Of a DNA stretch of 35,115 nt, positions 20,677-31,857 are shown in pieces. The notes under the pieces are model-generated. The model made no database searches. It was not told the DNA's origin and saw only the letters and a program-made list of their open reading frames with translations. A program made the position numbers and the translations under genes. Source of the DNA: Cytidiella melzeri (lineage: Eukaryota > Basidiomycota > Agaricomycetes > Polyporales > Irpicaceae); the NCBI GenBank assembly GCA_022592445.1, contig JABYQR010000431.1, positions 1-35,115 on the forward strand, given 5' to 3'. The first letter of the stretch is position 1. The number at the start of each line of letters is the position of its first letter.

Positions 20677-22248
20677 TAGCATCAAACGGCGGGAAGCAGT
20701 GGCGGTGTCGCTGGAAAATCACGGAGATAGTGGTACAGCAATGTTTTTCAGAGCCTTTGTACCACAGTATGCATATGAATATTCTTGACCACGTGTGTAC
20801 AGTAGCGGTCGCCGGCGCTGCTTACTGTACTAAGTCCTGCGGCAGATTGTCGTTGACTTACAAACCGGAAAAGTTCAGCAAGCGGGGTTTCCATGAAACA
20901 GGTGGACAAACAATAGCCGACCTTTGATGTTGGACGTCGGAATGAAGTTCACATTGCAGACTGAAAAAGCCGTGTCTGCCTGCAGTCAGTGGTGATTACC
21001 AAATGCGGGCCGTGTGTGCCTGATCTGACGATCAGATCTGAACACGACGCCGATCGCATTGCAGCCCACAAGTGGAAACTCCGCTGGTGAGCCGTCCTTC
21101 CTTTTTGAGCACACCATGAACTGCCTCACATCGCCTGGCACAGTACGCGTGCGCGGGCATTGGTAGTACCTGCATGTGCGGTCTTCAAGCTGTCGAATAC
21201 GGCACGATTTTATGCAGTTTCCAGGCCCAAATGTACAATTTCCAACGCGTGAACAAGCACTGATGGAATGCAGTAGTATTTTACCTCCGTTCCGAGACCA
21301 TAGCAACAGAGGTTCAAGGTATCTAGACGTTTACAGCACTGGATAATACTTGCTTGTCGTCGAGGCCAACCGTCCACCTCATGCGCAGTTGTCAGTCTCA
21401 GCTGGGAATGACACTCATGGCAACTCGCATCTTCATCTCCCACCGAGCTGCCCGACCCCAAGGTAGTGTGAACACAGAACAGACGGCTATCCCACGACCG
21501 CCTCAGTGGCGCAGAAAAACATGGGCAGCTGCAGGCTGCAGGATTACGTACCGGAGTCTGCACGATTGTACCCGGGAAAGGGCTAGCAACCGATTGCAGG
21601 TGAGCTCGATGTTTCAATCAGGGGTCGATAGAAGAAAGCGTAGTCCACCCCTAGGGAGATTTGCGCTGGTGCTCGCACTCTGTATAGGCAGTTCCTGGCG
21701 GGAAGGAGTGGCTGACGTTCCGTGCAACCGTCCTGAAACAGTACCTTAACCCTAACGCAGCTCCATCTGTCTTATACACACGCACCCTCCTCAGAGCCCT
21801 CTATTAGTACTACTTACTCTAGCACAGGCCCCTTCCCTCTTGTTTTGTCTCATATATCTACTAGGCGGTTCCTGTGCATCAGCATCCTTCCTATTCCAGC
21901 CAGGGCCCTCGACTATTCTGTCGCAATCGCGATAACTGAGACTTTACTAACCTTTTTTCTACTCGCGCAGGGCAGGCCACCCAAAACTGATCGTCTGACG
22001 TATCGGCTTTGAAGCCCATTCTCACCTCCTGCGCCCATAAAGTCGAACGGGGGCCACTCACCCGTCGACGTCCCTTCCTTCGTGCACACAAAGTGCCGTA
22101 TTTGAGAACTCACTCAGGTATTCTCGTTCAGCATCATTCGCACAAAGGAGCATACTGACCCGCCTTCAAACGCAGACCATACCGTAAGTGACGATGCACA
22201 GCAAACATCAGCCTGTACTGATATGCATGCGCTCTCGCAGCACGGAGC
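20677..22248. other. long intergenic stretch and homeodomain gene leader
   Basis: No gene is recognised over about 1.57 kb. The last 500 bp (about 21760-22248) are pyrimidine-rich with a catatatct TATA-like site near 21852 and several ag acceptors, as in promoters and spliced 5' leaders of basidiomycete regulators. A telomere-type TTAACCCTAAC occurs at 21746-21756. Frames of about 130 codons on both strands (21354-21749 +, 21617-21210 -) overlap each other and show no family motifs. Confidence 0.5.
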
Positions 22249-23910
22249 ATGTCTTTGATACCCAGTGAACACGTGCACAAAGATAAACCTGGCCATCTAA
22301 CCCTCAAGCTACCATCGCGTTCTTCTCCACTACCAGATCCAGATGGTTCAGTTGATCCCAGCGACTCCCCAGGGCTTTCTCCCTCGAGTCCCCCTTCGCG
22401 ACATGCACGGAGCTCCACCATAAACTCGGACCACTCTTCGGCTGGTGTACATCGTCCAAGATCAATGTCCAAGTCTCAGGAGAAGGCGAGTTCCAGCGAC
22501 GCGAAAGAAAAGCGAAAGCGCTCTCGCGTCACCCCAGAACAGCTGGCACACCTAGAACGTTTCTTTGCGACAGACCGTAGTCCGACGGCCGCGAAGCGAC
22601 GGGAAATAAGCGAGCTCCTTGGAATGCAAGAACGTCAGACACAAATATGGTTTCAGAATAGGTAAGCGTGCAGCGTATCTCTCTCACGCGAGTGCGTCTC
22701 TGACACGCCGTCTCTTGAAAGGCGAGCGAAAGCCAAGCTGTTCGACGGAAAGCAGGATCAGGACATTGCTGGCTTTCCCCTAGATGCCCCACCCCCACTG
22801 GCGGCAGGTTTTGATTCTGAGCTGAACGCTTTAGTGCATGAGAACGAACGTAAGCATGGTTCATGACAGTATGCTCGCTGCGGACACATTGACAGTTTCT
22901 TCGCAGCGATTGTTGTCATTCCGTGCACGGAGCTGTCAGTAGGTACATGGCGGCGCGTAGCCTCAACTATCTCCAAGTACGATCTCGTAGCGTACGTCTG
23001 CGATCGCAAGCGCACTTTGACTTGGTTCATCCATACCGGTGGCCAGAGTTTCAAGATGGTGGTACCCTTCGAAACCATCATAGACACAAAATTCGCTGCC
23101 GCATCGCCCGGTATAGGTCAGGCTTCATTCGCGCTATCGCAGCCACCTATGTTCTACACGGAGGCGATCGATCCTGCGGGCTCTGTCGCCGGCAAAGTGT
23201 GGAAACGCGGCACGGACTGGACGGAGGGCATGCAAGCCACGAAAATTCTTCGACACGACCTCGTCGGAGCAGCTATCCAGCTCGCCCATGTCCTCCGACT
23301 CATCGCGGCGAGTACTGTTGGCCCAGGGGTATCTCTATACCATCCTACCCATCCCTTGGATCCTTCGAGCTCACTCAATGTCCTCACCCCGTCTTCAGGG
23401 CTGGTGGGGATTGCGGGGGAATCCCAACCAAGCCCCTCGCAACCGCTGCCATATGGATTTAATGCCCAACAACCGTTCCTGACCCGACGGCCCTCACTGA
23501 TGTACTCCGACCCCGCCACTTCGCCGTCCAGTATGGGATCCGCGCCATTTCGATCGCCTTCCTCAGCCTCGTCCACGGCATCTTCATTTTCATCTCCTTT
23601 GTATGGCCATTTTCCTCCTGCGGCGGTGGGCTCCAGCTCTTCTCCTTCTCTCCCATACCCAGACCGTCCTCTACGCTCGTCCCCTGACGAGATGCACCAC
23701 GTGGCTATATCTCAGATGGCCTCTCGAAGGTCTCTAGCGGACCTACACTCCCATGGCCACCCTACGTTCGCAGCAAGTCCCACGGCATCCTTGCCACCCA
23801 GCAGCTGGCACGAAAACAAACGACCCTCTAGTTCCTCAGGCTCATCGTACGCCTACTACCAAAATCCGTCACCTACGGACTCGGGGACACTCTTCTACCC
23901 CTTAACCTGA
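22249..23910 (+). CDS. homeodomain transcription factor
   Basis: Three exons are joined by introns of 63 nt (gtaagc...ttgaaag, splitting the codon within NRR) and about 58 nt (gtaagc...ttcgcag). Residues about 85-145 form a homeodomain: KRKRSRVTPEQLAHLERFF, KRREISELLGM, and the recognition helix QIWFQNRRAKAK with the invariant W, F, N and R. Behind it is a second conserved block, TWRRVASTISKYDLVAYVC, TWFIHTGGQSFKMVVPFE, then ASPGIGQASFALSQPP, which I recall in basidiomycete homeodomain proteins of the Pho2/Hom type. The C-terminus is a long Ser/Pro-rich low-complexity region. It should act in the nucleus; several such factors control fruiting in Agaricomycetes. Which Hom class this is cannot be told from sequence alone. 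It is not a mating-type HD1/HD2 pair, since no partner is adjacent. Confidence 0.85.
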
Positions 23911-24365
23911 CTATAGTATCTATTTATCAGCCCGCACCTGCTCTCACATACCCTTGCTCACCGTTTTCGCACGGATCCCCCGCGAACTGGCGTCGCCCCT
24001 TCCTCTTCTCCGAGCTGCCCCCTGATATGTTTCCGATATTGTTGCACAGGTTTCTCCATTCCTACTATCTGTGGTCCAGAGGCAGTCTTGTCTCATCCCG
24101 CTTTCTGCACACGCTGAATATATTCGCTATGTTGCCGTACACTCTCGCATGTAGGAAAGAATCACTGCATATGTATTGATAGATGAAGTAATCGATCAAG
24201 CGCGTTCTAGATATACAGCATACATATACATATTAATACGGAAAACAATCTGTAACCTTGAAGCTTAGCCGTCGTATAACGATGTCGGACAGACCCCGAA
24301 ACGTCACACCCACACCCGCAAACATGTCAGAAATGTCAGGCACGACGTACTCCACCCCTCTCAGG
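23911..24365. other. convergent 3' spacer
   Basis: This lies between the end of the homeodomain gene (+) and the end of the MFS gene (-). It is CT-rich to about 24100, then AT-rich with several ATACATAT-type runs near 24210-24240 that may serve 3'-end formation. No gene is seen. Confidence 0.4.
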
Positions 24366-27133
24366 CTATAAACTTCCTGAGCCTGAGCCTGAGCCAGACG
24401 GCTCATTGATGGGCGGCGATGACTTTCTACCCAAGTCCTTGCTGATACGTGAGCGGCCTCTCTCAGAGTCATCGTCCCGGCGTACTCGACGCTTCACGCG
24501 CAACGACGCGTCCGGACGTAGGAAGAAGATCAACACGAGCGCCACGAGCAGCGTACCCGCAGCAGTGACGAAGATTGCTTTAGGAAAGGTGGCCACCGTA
24601 GAACTATATATCATACCGAAAATCAACGGCTGTGGGGTTCCAGCTCAGTTGCTGCTGCATCTCAGGCGATGAGAGTACGTACGCCCAAGATCATCTGGCC
24701 CACAGCTTGAAGAGCTGCTAGTGCACCGAACAGCCTCCCAACACCACCGTCGTCTCCACCGCTGCTATTTTGCCCCGAAGTTCGTGCGCGCATTTGTAGG
24801 ATGCATAGTGCGACGCTGTTGACACCAGGATGGAAACCAGAGCCCAAACTACTCAAGGCGGTGAATCCAACAAATAAGGCCTGACCTGCATCAGGAGGGC
24901 ACAAGGACACCAGTGTGTGGGAGAGGACATCGAGAAACAATGAGCAACGCAACAGTAGCACGTCAAACTTCATCTCGTTCATGAGTTGCGCAAGAGTTGG
25001 TTTAGTATTCTTCGCATGGGGAACAAGTGGTTGCTTTGACAACCCATCGTGATGAACGGCGGCAGACGAAGACGCTGATTGTGGCTGCTTTAGGTTGACC
25101 TTGGGTTTGAATGTCGTGATTATGTCTACGTGCCAAGACATGAGTGTCAAGCGCTGACGACCACGGCTTAAAGGTAAGTTACTTACAGGGCATGATGACC
25201 AACAGCTGCAAAGCGCGGACTCCGCCAACAAAGCTAATATAGTAACTCAACTGAAAGAGTCCGATGATTAGCAACTGCTCTTCGCGTCAAAAGAAAGATC
25301 AAGAAAACTCGCCTGTTCGGAGGACCATTGGTACACATGCTCCGCATAGAGATACTTGATCTGGAAAACTCCCTGAACGACGAATGAATTCTGTCAATCT
25401 CGTTCTGTACATGTCACATGCATCATGTTTAACGTACCATTGCAAGAAGGTATAGGAAGAAGGTCGTTGCCAGAACTGTCAAGCTCCAATCTGTACTATA
25501 ACCGCCGTCTGCCTTCGCAACCTTCTTCGGTGCAAGTAGAGCAAGGCTAAAGAAGCGTGCAATAAAACTTTGTTTCTTGAGTACAACAGGATCGCCGCCT
25601 CCGTTAGTGACGCGAGGAACAACGGCGCGTTGCAGTCCTTCTTTTGCCTTCTTCTTCTCGAGCGACTCGGGAAAGATAAAGAGCACCAATAGGAGATTCA
25701 CAAAAGAGGCCATCGCCGCAACATAAAACACCGATGTGACTGATGGTTGGCCGTTGAGCTGGCCGGAAGAGGTGGAAGGGAACGAGAATAGCGGATGCCG
25801 GATGAGATAGGCACCGAGGGCTGGGCCTAGAGAGAAGCCCAAGTAAAAAACCCCCGTGAATCGACTGAACACCTTCGCGCGAGATCCATCAGAAGTGCAG
25901 TCTGAGATGTAGGCAAAGGTTGCACCATGCAACGTTGACCAGCCGCCCAGGAGACCTTCTATGATTGGAGATACGATGAGAAGTATTCGTCCATGCGTAG
26001 CAAACACGCTGTGCGGCGTTGACACCAGGATGAAGGTGAGATCCCTAATCAGGTGTGAGAGAAGGAGAGGCGAAAACCCAACAAGACTGAGTGACTTACG
26101 TGAGAAAGAGGCCGAGTGTGGCAGCTGCAAGCACACGCGTGCGGCCGTATTGTTCACCGAACTGACCCCAACATCCAGTGGTTAATGCGGAGAGCGCGCC
26201 CATGGTAGTGGTCACGGTGGTCTGTAACCTGGCTGCGCCCGATTGTACCCTCGGATCCGACAAACATCTGTTCGTAACCACCAGACGAGGATCAACCCCG
26301 TCCTCCTCGCGCGGAACTATCGAGGAGAAATCAGATGGAAAAATGTTGTCGGAGGACGAGAATACGGGATCAAGAGACTGTCTGCCATAGTGAGGACCAA
26401 ACGGATCCAGGGTTGAGTATAAGAGAGTGTGGCTGGAGTGCGGTGATGTGTAGAGGGTCGTTGTATTGATGCCTGAATGAGAGGTGTGGTCGTAGACATC
26501 ATGCCCGTAGAGCTCATTGCACGACAGCTGTGTGAAGACTTGCACGCGGGGCGCAAGAGTCATTCCACGCTATTTTTACGTTAGAGTAAGTCGTATTTGC
26601 AAAGCCGTCTGAGGGTAAGGACGTACGACGATAGACGCGACGATGCCAAACGGTACGAGCCTGTGAAGACCAAATCATGAGATTTCCCGTCGCGACGGAG
26701 GAGATTACGAGAGCACATCAAACAAGACGCGACGACGACCAGGTACCATTTGCCCAGGTCGAGGGTGCACTGCTGTATGCTCACTAGTGGTCACTAGAAC
26801 ACTGGTAACGCATGTACAGACACGGCCGCAGGGCGCCTGCTAGCGCTGTGCTCGGCGGTAGCGGCACACGACGAGTGCGAGAGCCCTTGACTGCACAACT
26901 CACCAGAGTGGTCTCGGACGGTAGAAGGGTTTCTTTGTGCCCAACCTGCCCAGCAGAGGCGCAGTTTCCAACGCTTGAGTGGGAGAGAGGGAACGAGAAC
27001 CGTGTTGAAGGCTCTCTGACAAATGCGGCCTGATTCTAGAGGCTGAAGGAGTGTAGAGACCGTCTATATTGGATGTCATTATAGGATCTGTAGGTCGGTA
27101 GGATGCCTCTGAGTCTCGGTACGCCGGGATCAT
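24366..27133 (-). CDS. MFS transporter (major facilitator superfamily)
   Basis: The first exon (27133-26900) is a cytosolic leader ending ETAPLLG and FYRPRPLW. After an intron of about 230 nt comes LVPFGIVASIV, then MTLAPRVQVFTQLSC, the first membrane helix. Later exons give GCWGQFGEQYGRTRVL (motif A-like, G...D/E..GR), LLGGWSTLHGATFAYISD, FTGVFYLGFSLGPALGAYL, FYVAAMASFVNLLLVLFIFPE, a charged central loop, and helices in 25231-24662 and 24626-24470 (AIFVTAAGTLLVALVLIFFL). The order and central loop fit a 12-helix MFS carrier of the drug:H+ or HIAT1-like type. Substrate is unknown. The first extracellular loop is unusually long, about 95 residues. The C-terminus is basic then Gly/Ser-rich. Confidence 0.85.
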
Positions 27134-27604
27134 GGTTGTGGTGGAGGTGGTGGTAGCGGTGTGTGCACGAGCCGTCGCGGAGGCTGACGAGCAGCAAGTT
27201 ACTGTTATATATTCGCGAGTGGAAGTGATGGTCTTTGATTAAGGACTAATGACTACGTCCAGTGTCTGCTTATGCCGGAAGCAAAGGAGAGTTATGACTA
27301 GGCGAGCCGCCTTGGAGCACAGTCCTCTAGAGGTGTGATCCTGTGCACGTCGTCTGGGACGTTGAGCGAGAGATGGCGGTCAGCGGACAAGGAGGTTGGA
27401 TGGATTCTAGTAGTACGAGGGAGAGCTCAAGGAGTGACTCAGTCTCGGACAACGCGTTCAGCACTCCCGGCCAACACGCGTCAGTGAGCGCTAATCGCAT
27501 TCTCCCCGCTATAGTGGACATTAGGGTAAATACAAGAAACAGCGCGGTCTGTCTCCTAGTCGATGTAGTATAATGTATGTGTATTCGTGACTGCACTCCG
27601 TCCT
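27134..27604. other. promoter of the MFS gene and 3' end of the Med19-like gene
   Basis: Both neighbouring genes are on the minus strand. A possible TATA-like gttatatattcg lies near 27203-27214, about 75 nt upstream of the MFS ATG. No gene is recognised. Confidence 0.4.
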
Positions 27605-29256
27605 TCATGGTTGCGTCGAAGCAAAAGTCATGGCTGTCATCACGCGTGTGGGGTCGGTTGCTGCAGAGGCACCTCTCTCGCCTGCCCTTGCATATCCTGT
27701 GCTGGGTGAGACGCAATGCAACGCGAATTCTCGACACTGGACTACGCACCACACGCTGCCTCTTGACCGGCCGAGACCGAACTCCCCCACTGCCTGCCTT
27801 CGCGTTCATCACCGATGCCGGAACCTTGACAGGCCCATTAGTAGACACTGTAACGCCAGGCGCTGCCGCAGTAGGCGCAATCGCAGCTGACCCGTTCACT
27901 AGAGAAACAGAATCCTCTCGTTCTCGCTTGATGCCCCTCTTCATATCTCCTGTTCCGAATGCCTGCCCGGCTGGTGTCGGCGCAGGCGTTGGCATCGGCG
28001 TATGTCGCCCAGACCCAAGAATGGCCGAAGCTGATGTGGGCATAGGGTGGGGGGTGCCTACACCTGTAGGTGTGATGCCTGTCGGCTGACTGGTACTCTG
28101 CTGTGGAGGCTGAGACAGGGCTGCTGCGGTAGCTTTGGACGATAGCTGGTTCCCCGACCGCGGTATCCCTGAAAGTGTCTGTGTCGGTCGAGCAGCGGGG
28201 GCAGCCCCAGGCGTTGATACTGCTGTTAGAGCCGGTGTGACAGGAGGCACTGCAGGAGAGGTCCCAGTAGCCAAAGCCCCTTGCTTCGCCAGCTTCTTAA
28301 GCTCTTTCTGTAAAGTACGAGACGAATCGGATGAGCGGAACGATTCCAAGTATAGTGCGGAGCACGCACCCTACGCTTCCTATCTTCACGCGCCTGGGGT
28401 GATTCAGCCACAAGCACATTGATATTCCACTGCAAGAGCGAGAATTAACGTGTGTTCACGGCGAGACAGCAGCCTGAAAAGTCTGCTGAAAAGACAGCAG
28501 AAGAGATGTAACGTACGCCTTTCAGCCCCTCCAAGCTCACAGAGAAAGCGTCTCGTTGGGTTCGTAAGTCAAACGGGATGATAGCTATTCGCTGTTTTGG
28601 TGGCACTTGCATCGTTGTCATTAGATAGTCGTCTTTTTTCATCGAGTGTTTTCCTGGAGGCATAGACCCTAATTGGCCGAGAACGTACACAGCCGCGACG
28701 AAGGAAACGCACCAGGTACACATTTGATCAAATGCTTGTAGTTCGTCTTCCACTTCTTCTCTCCCTTTCCCTGAGTCTCCTCATCGTCTCCATCAGCCCC
28801 AGCACCAGGTGTCTGCGGAGTTGGTGAAGGCACGTCCCGCGGAGGCATCTCCAGCTCCTTTCCTTTGCCTTTGTCTGCTGCGCTCAGCATAGACTCCTGA
28901 TTCCCACCCGTCGCACCCACCGGAAGGCTGTGAGGCCGGACATATTTGTCATACGCAGCGAGGAGTTCAAAACGTGACAAAAGGTCTTGGGTACTGTCGA
29001 AATACGGACGAGGCTTTGGTCGTTCTACACCAGCGAGCGATAGCAGAAAGGGCCGAGCAACAGTGTCAGCATCATACCTCACGTAGACGAAAGAGAAACA
29101 GAGACCTGGTAGTGGCGGAAGGTAGATGGGTGGGATTGGTGGCTGTTCGGGGATGGTTGATGGTCCCGCCAACGCGTTTGTGGGTTGCAGCGCGTACTGT
29201 GTTTGGTGTGAGGGACTTGGTGGCCGCGAGGTTGACTGTCTTTCGTCGATGTCCAT
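27605..29256 (-). CDS. MED19: Mediator subunit 19-like protein (Med19/Rox3)
   Basis: Exons joined on the minus strand give PYFDSTQDLLSRFELLAAYD, YVRPHSL, KTNYKHLIK, GKHSMKKDDYL, QVPPKQRIAIIPFDLRTQ, AFSVSLEGLKGWNINVLVAE and SPQAREDRKRRKELKKLAK, the conserved block of basidiomycete Med19 proteins. The C-terminus is a Pro/Ala/Thr-rich tail with a basic KRGIKRERED and a final PVKRQR motif. Med19 is a head/middle-module Mediator subunit that contacts activators and RNA polymerase II in the nucleus. The start MDIDERQS (29256) is chosen as the first ATG of the low-complexity N-terminus; an in-frame ATG at 29376 would add 40 basic residues. The last intron (donor gtgcgt near 27748) gives a stop at 27605; a weaker donor gives a shorter tail ending near 27644. 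Confidence 0.72.
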
Positions 29257-29778
29257 CGAGGGCGACTGACGAAAGCGAAGCAAGTTGAACGGCGAATGGC
29301 TGATGAAAAGCCGAGCTCTGGGCGGGCCACGCGTGATTACGCTCGAAACTGGTTTTCGGAGTTTGAACCTCGTCATAGTAGAAGTAAGTAAAGTAAGTAA
29401 TTGTTGTTCATCGAGAAACACAATTGGATATCTCAGATCTACTTTACTGACTATTCTCATTGACAAGCACACTATATTCGCACGAAACTGGTCTATGTGT
29501 CTTATTCAGAGGATAGTATGGTCCTGCACTCATGTGTACTGAGGACGGGATGTTGCTATCATACATCCGACCATGCAAGAGACTTCTGCAACATAAAGGT
29601 CACATGATATGTAATTGGAGACGGCGTTCAAACCTTCGTACCTCAGGATTTTTGTCTTACTAAGTCACAAAGCCAAAGCTACCAGCATCACACGCCATGT
29701 TATCGTAGTGCTGGTGCTGTTGTGGTGAGCAAAGACAGTTACTTAGAGGAACCACCACCACATCCTGGCGCTAGCCAC

Positions 29779-30340
29779 GGGAGCCCCTAGGGACTCCCAA
29801 AAAACAGAAGAAACCCTTCTGAGGATGGGCAACGAGAGTTGCAGAGAGTAGAAAATCTACTCTCGGGTATCCTCCACTCCCAGACACCAGTCGGGAGGCC
29901 GCACACACACCAGCTCAAAAATGGGAGAGGCACTCCCCCCAGCCCAAAATGAACACATGCCACACAAGGGAGACAGTGGAATACGGAAACCATACCCCCT
30001 ACACAAAGTGAGTTGCAACCCCTCACACCCCTGGGGAAGAAGTAACAAAAGGACGGCAAAGGGACAACAACTAGACAAACAACGCCCCAAAAATGAACCA
30101 GCTGAAAAGCAACCCAGGAAAAGCCAAACCGGATAACCAAGGACAAACCACAGAAGAAACTGGACAAAACATATGTACATAGCCCCAAAATGAGGGAGAG
30201 GAACGGGTTGCAACACAGATCACACTGTCCCACTGACGGCTACCGCGAGAACGACCACAACGCAAACATAACTAGTAAACAATTCAATGAAGATCAATAA
30301 AACCTTGACTGATAATAATTATAATAAAAACAATAAAATA
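29779..30340. other. T-poor block with recurring CCCAAAATGA motif and hairpins
   Basis: In 29881-30180 only 25 of 300 plus-strand bases are T, against many A and C. The block opens with a near-palindrome GGGAGCCCCTAGGGACTCCC (29779-29798) and a perfect 9-bp hairpin, GAGAGTAGA-aaa-TCTACTCTC (29844-29864). The motif C(T/C)CAAAA(A)TG recurs at 29914, 29943, 30085 and 30183. It ends in an A-rich run. A 148-codon minus frame exists only because the strand is so skewed. Confidence 0.6.
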
Positions 30341-30826
30341 AACTGAATACTCCCCAAACTGCCGAACACATGCAAACTTTTTTTTAAAAGAACACCTGGA
30401 GTCAACCTGAGGCTGTGACAGTTAAGGTTACACTTACCAGATAAGTATTTAACTTGAGGGGGAGATAGAGAGATAGAGAATAGAGTGTTGGTGAGAGTGA
30501 GTACTGGGGAGTACAAAGTAGTGCTTAATCAACAGAGTGGATAAGACTGAGGGGATATGCCCTCTGGAGTGCCTCTATATATACATGAAGGGGAGGACCC
30601 CAGGTACTACTCTAACACCCCTAATACCTACATGAGTAAGTGAAGTAATCTACCTTACTAAGCATGCTCTATGCCCTAGTAGTGCCACTTCAATAATCAA
30701 CCAATAGCAATTGTCCCTATGACCTGACCCTATGACCCAGTCCCAAGGCTAGACTTGTTCTTGTCACAGATTTTCAATGTTTCTACAAGACTTGCCTTAC
30801 CAGGCAACGGTATTATTGGGAATATT

Positions 30827-30892
30827 CAGGCGCTTATCAGGCGCTTATCCAGCGCTTATCCAGCACTTATCAGGTGCTTATCTGGCACTTAT
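30827..30892 (+). repeat. 11-bp minisatellite, six copies
   Basis: Six head-to-tail units with consensus CAGGCGCTTAT: two identical, then CCAGCGCTTAT, CCAGCACTTAT, CAGGTGCTTAT and CTGGCACTTAT. All units end in CTTAT. There are no spacers, so it is not a CRISPR array. Confidence 0.95.
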
Positions 30893-31398
30893 TTTCAGTG
30901 TCTATCAATTGATGCGCTGATGTGCCCTCTGTCTCTGATGCGCTGATGTGCTCCTTTCCTTATATGTGTATCACATGATAGAACTCTCTGGAACCTTGTG
31001 GAACATGCTGGAACTATGATGTCATAGTGTAGAACATTCTAGTAGATGATGTCATAGTTCTTAGAACCTTCTGGAAAAGTCTAGCCTTGTCTTAGAACAA
31101 GCTAGAACAAGTCTAGTGTCAAGAGCACAACCAAACTCTATGAAGAGTGAGGAAGTGATGACGGGGGTGCAGGAACAACGAGCAAACTTGCGTGGACAAT
31201 GACGACAAGGGAAAGGATGATGAGGAGGAGTGAAGACACAACGACGAGGGATCAGCCAGCAATGAGCTAATGACCAGATTATATTAGTACAATGATGGAC
31301 CTAGTACAAGGTAGATGTCATCTAAAGACCAGGAGGTAGAATCTGAGGTCTTTAGGGAGCTACAGGGTAGGTTTATATACATCTCAGACAAGGACCCC

Positions 31399-31857
31399 TG
31401 TCACGGAGACGAAGCTCGACGCAACTAAAAGGGACACGGTGTGGAAGACGACGAAGAGGTGGTGGCAGGCTTGAAGCACAATGCTCTCACCAGCTATCAA
31501 ACTTTATGCAAGTTGCTAGCCCAGTAAAGACCAAGTTAGTATTGTGACTACCAGCTATGTAGTACAAGAGGGGGTTGCTTACCTAGCCCAGTAAAGACCA
31601 AGAGGTCGAGATGGGGGCTAGGAGCGTACATGTAGCAGTATATATAGACTTCAGGGACCTGCGCACAGACCATGTTGAGGGCAGGCTTTGCAAGAAGCCG
31701 TGTGAACGAAGAACAAAAGAACTACCTAAAGGAGAACAATAGCTATTGTCTAGACCTTGCCAAGAACTCTACCCGTGAGAGAATCTATCTAAAAGGAGAC
31801 CAACTATTGTATTCCATTCCCACACCTGTGAGAACATCCTTTCATAAAGAGAACAAT
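31399..31857 (+). repeat. LTR copy B, inverted relative to copy A and truncated
   Basis: Begins TGTCACGGAGAC and follows the sequence of the LTR at 3824-3345 closely, including the doubled CTAGCCCAGTAAAGACCAAG, the TATA-like tatatatagac near 31640 and the 60-codon reading frame that starts MLRAGFARS. Similarity stops after AGAGAACAAT (31857). The left copy continues there to its GGGTTACA end, so this copy has lost its 3' end where the chromovirus LTR begins. Confidence 0.85.

Larger units (their letters stand above)
29473..31398. other. gene-free, repeat-rich stretch, probably transposon-derived
   Basis: No gene is supported across about 1.9 kb. It holds a T-poor block (29779-30340), an A-rich run (30290-30350), a polypurine tract TGAGGGGGAG (30455-30464) followed by TGTTGG (30486), a TATA sequence (ctatatata, 30573), the minisatellite (30827-30892), a twice-repeated 16-mer (30910-30925 and 30936-30951), and several short inverted repeats around ctagaac and atgatgtcat (30990-31110). 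The polypurine tract plus TGTTGG start suggests a Copia-type LTR, but I find no matching CAACA end. Confidence 0.45.

Noticed and set aside
20930..21750. a gene between the cellulase and the homeodomain gene
   Set aside because: Overlapping frames of about 130 codons on both strands have no motifs and no consistent introns.
21746..21756. TTAACCCTAAC as an interstitial telomere
   Set aside because: It is less than two repeat units, so chance is enough.
27577..28089. 170-codon plus-strand frame
   Set aside because: It is antisense to the Pro/Ala/Thr-rich tail of the Med19-like gene.
29787..30233. 148-codon Cys/Phe-rich minus frame
   Set aside because: It arises from the extreme T-poverty of the plus strand, which removes stop codons on the other strand; it lacks any family resemblance.
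30827..30892. CRISPR-like array
   Set aside because: The units are adjacent with no spacers, and the genome is eukaryotic.
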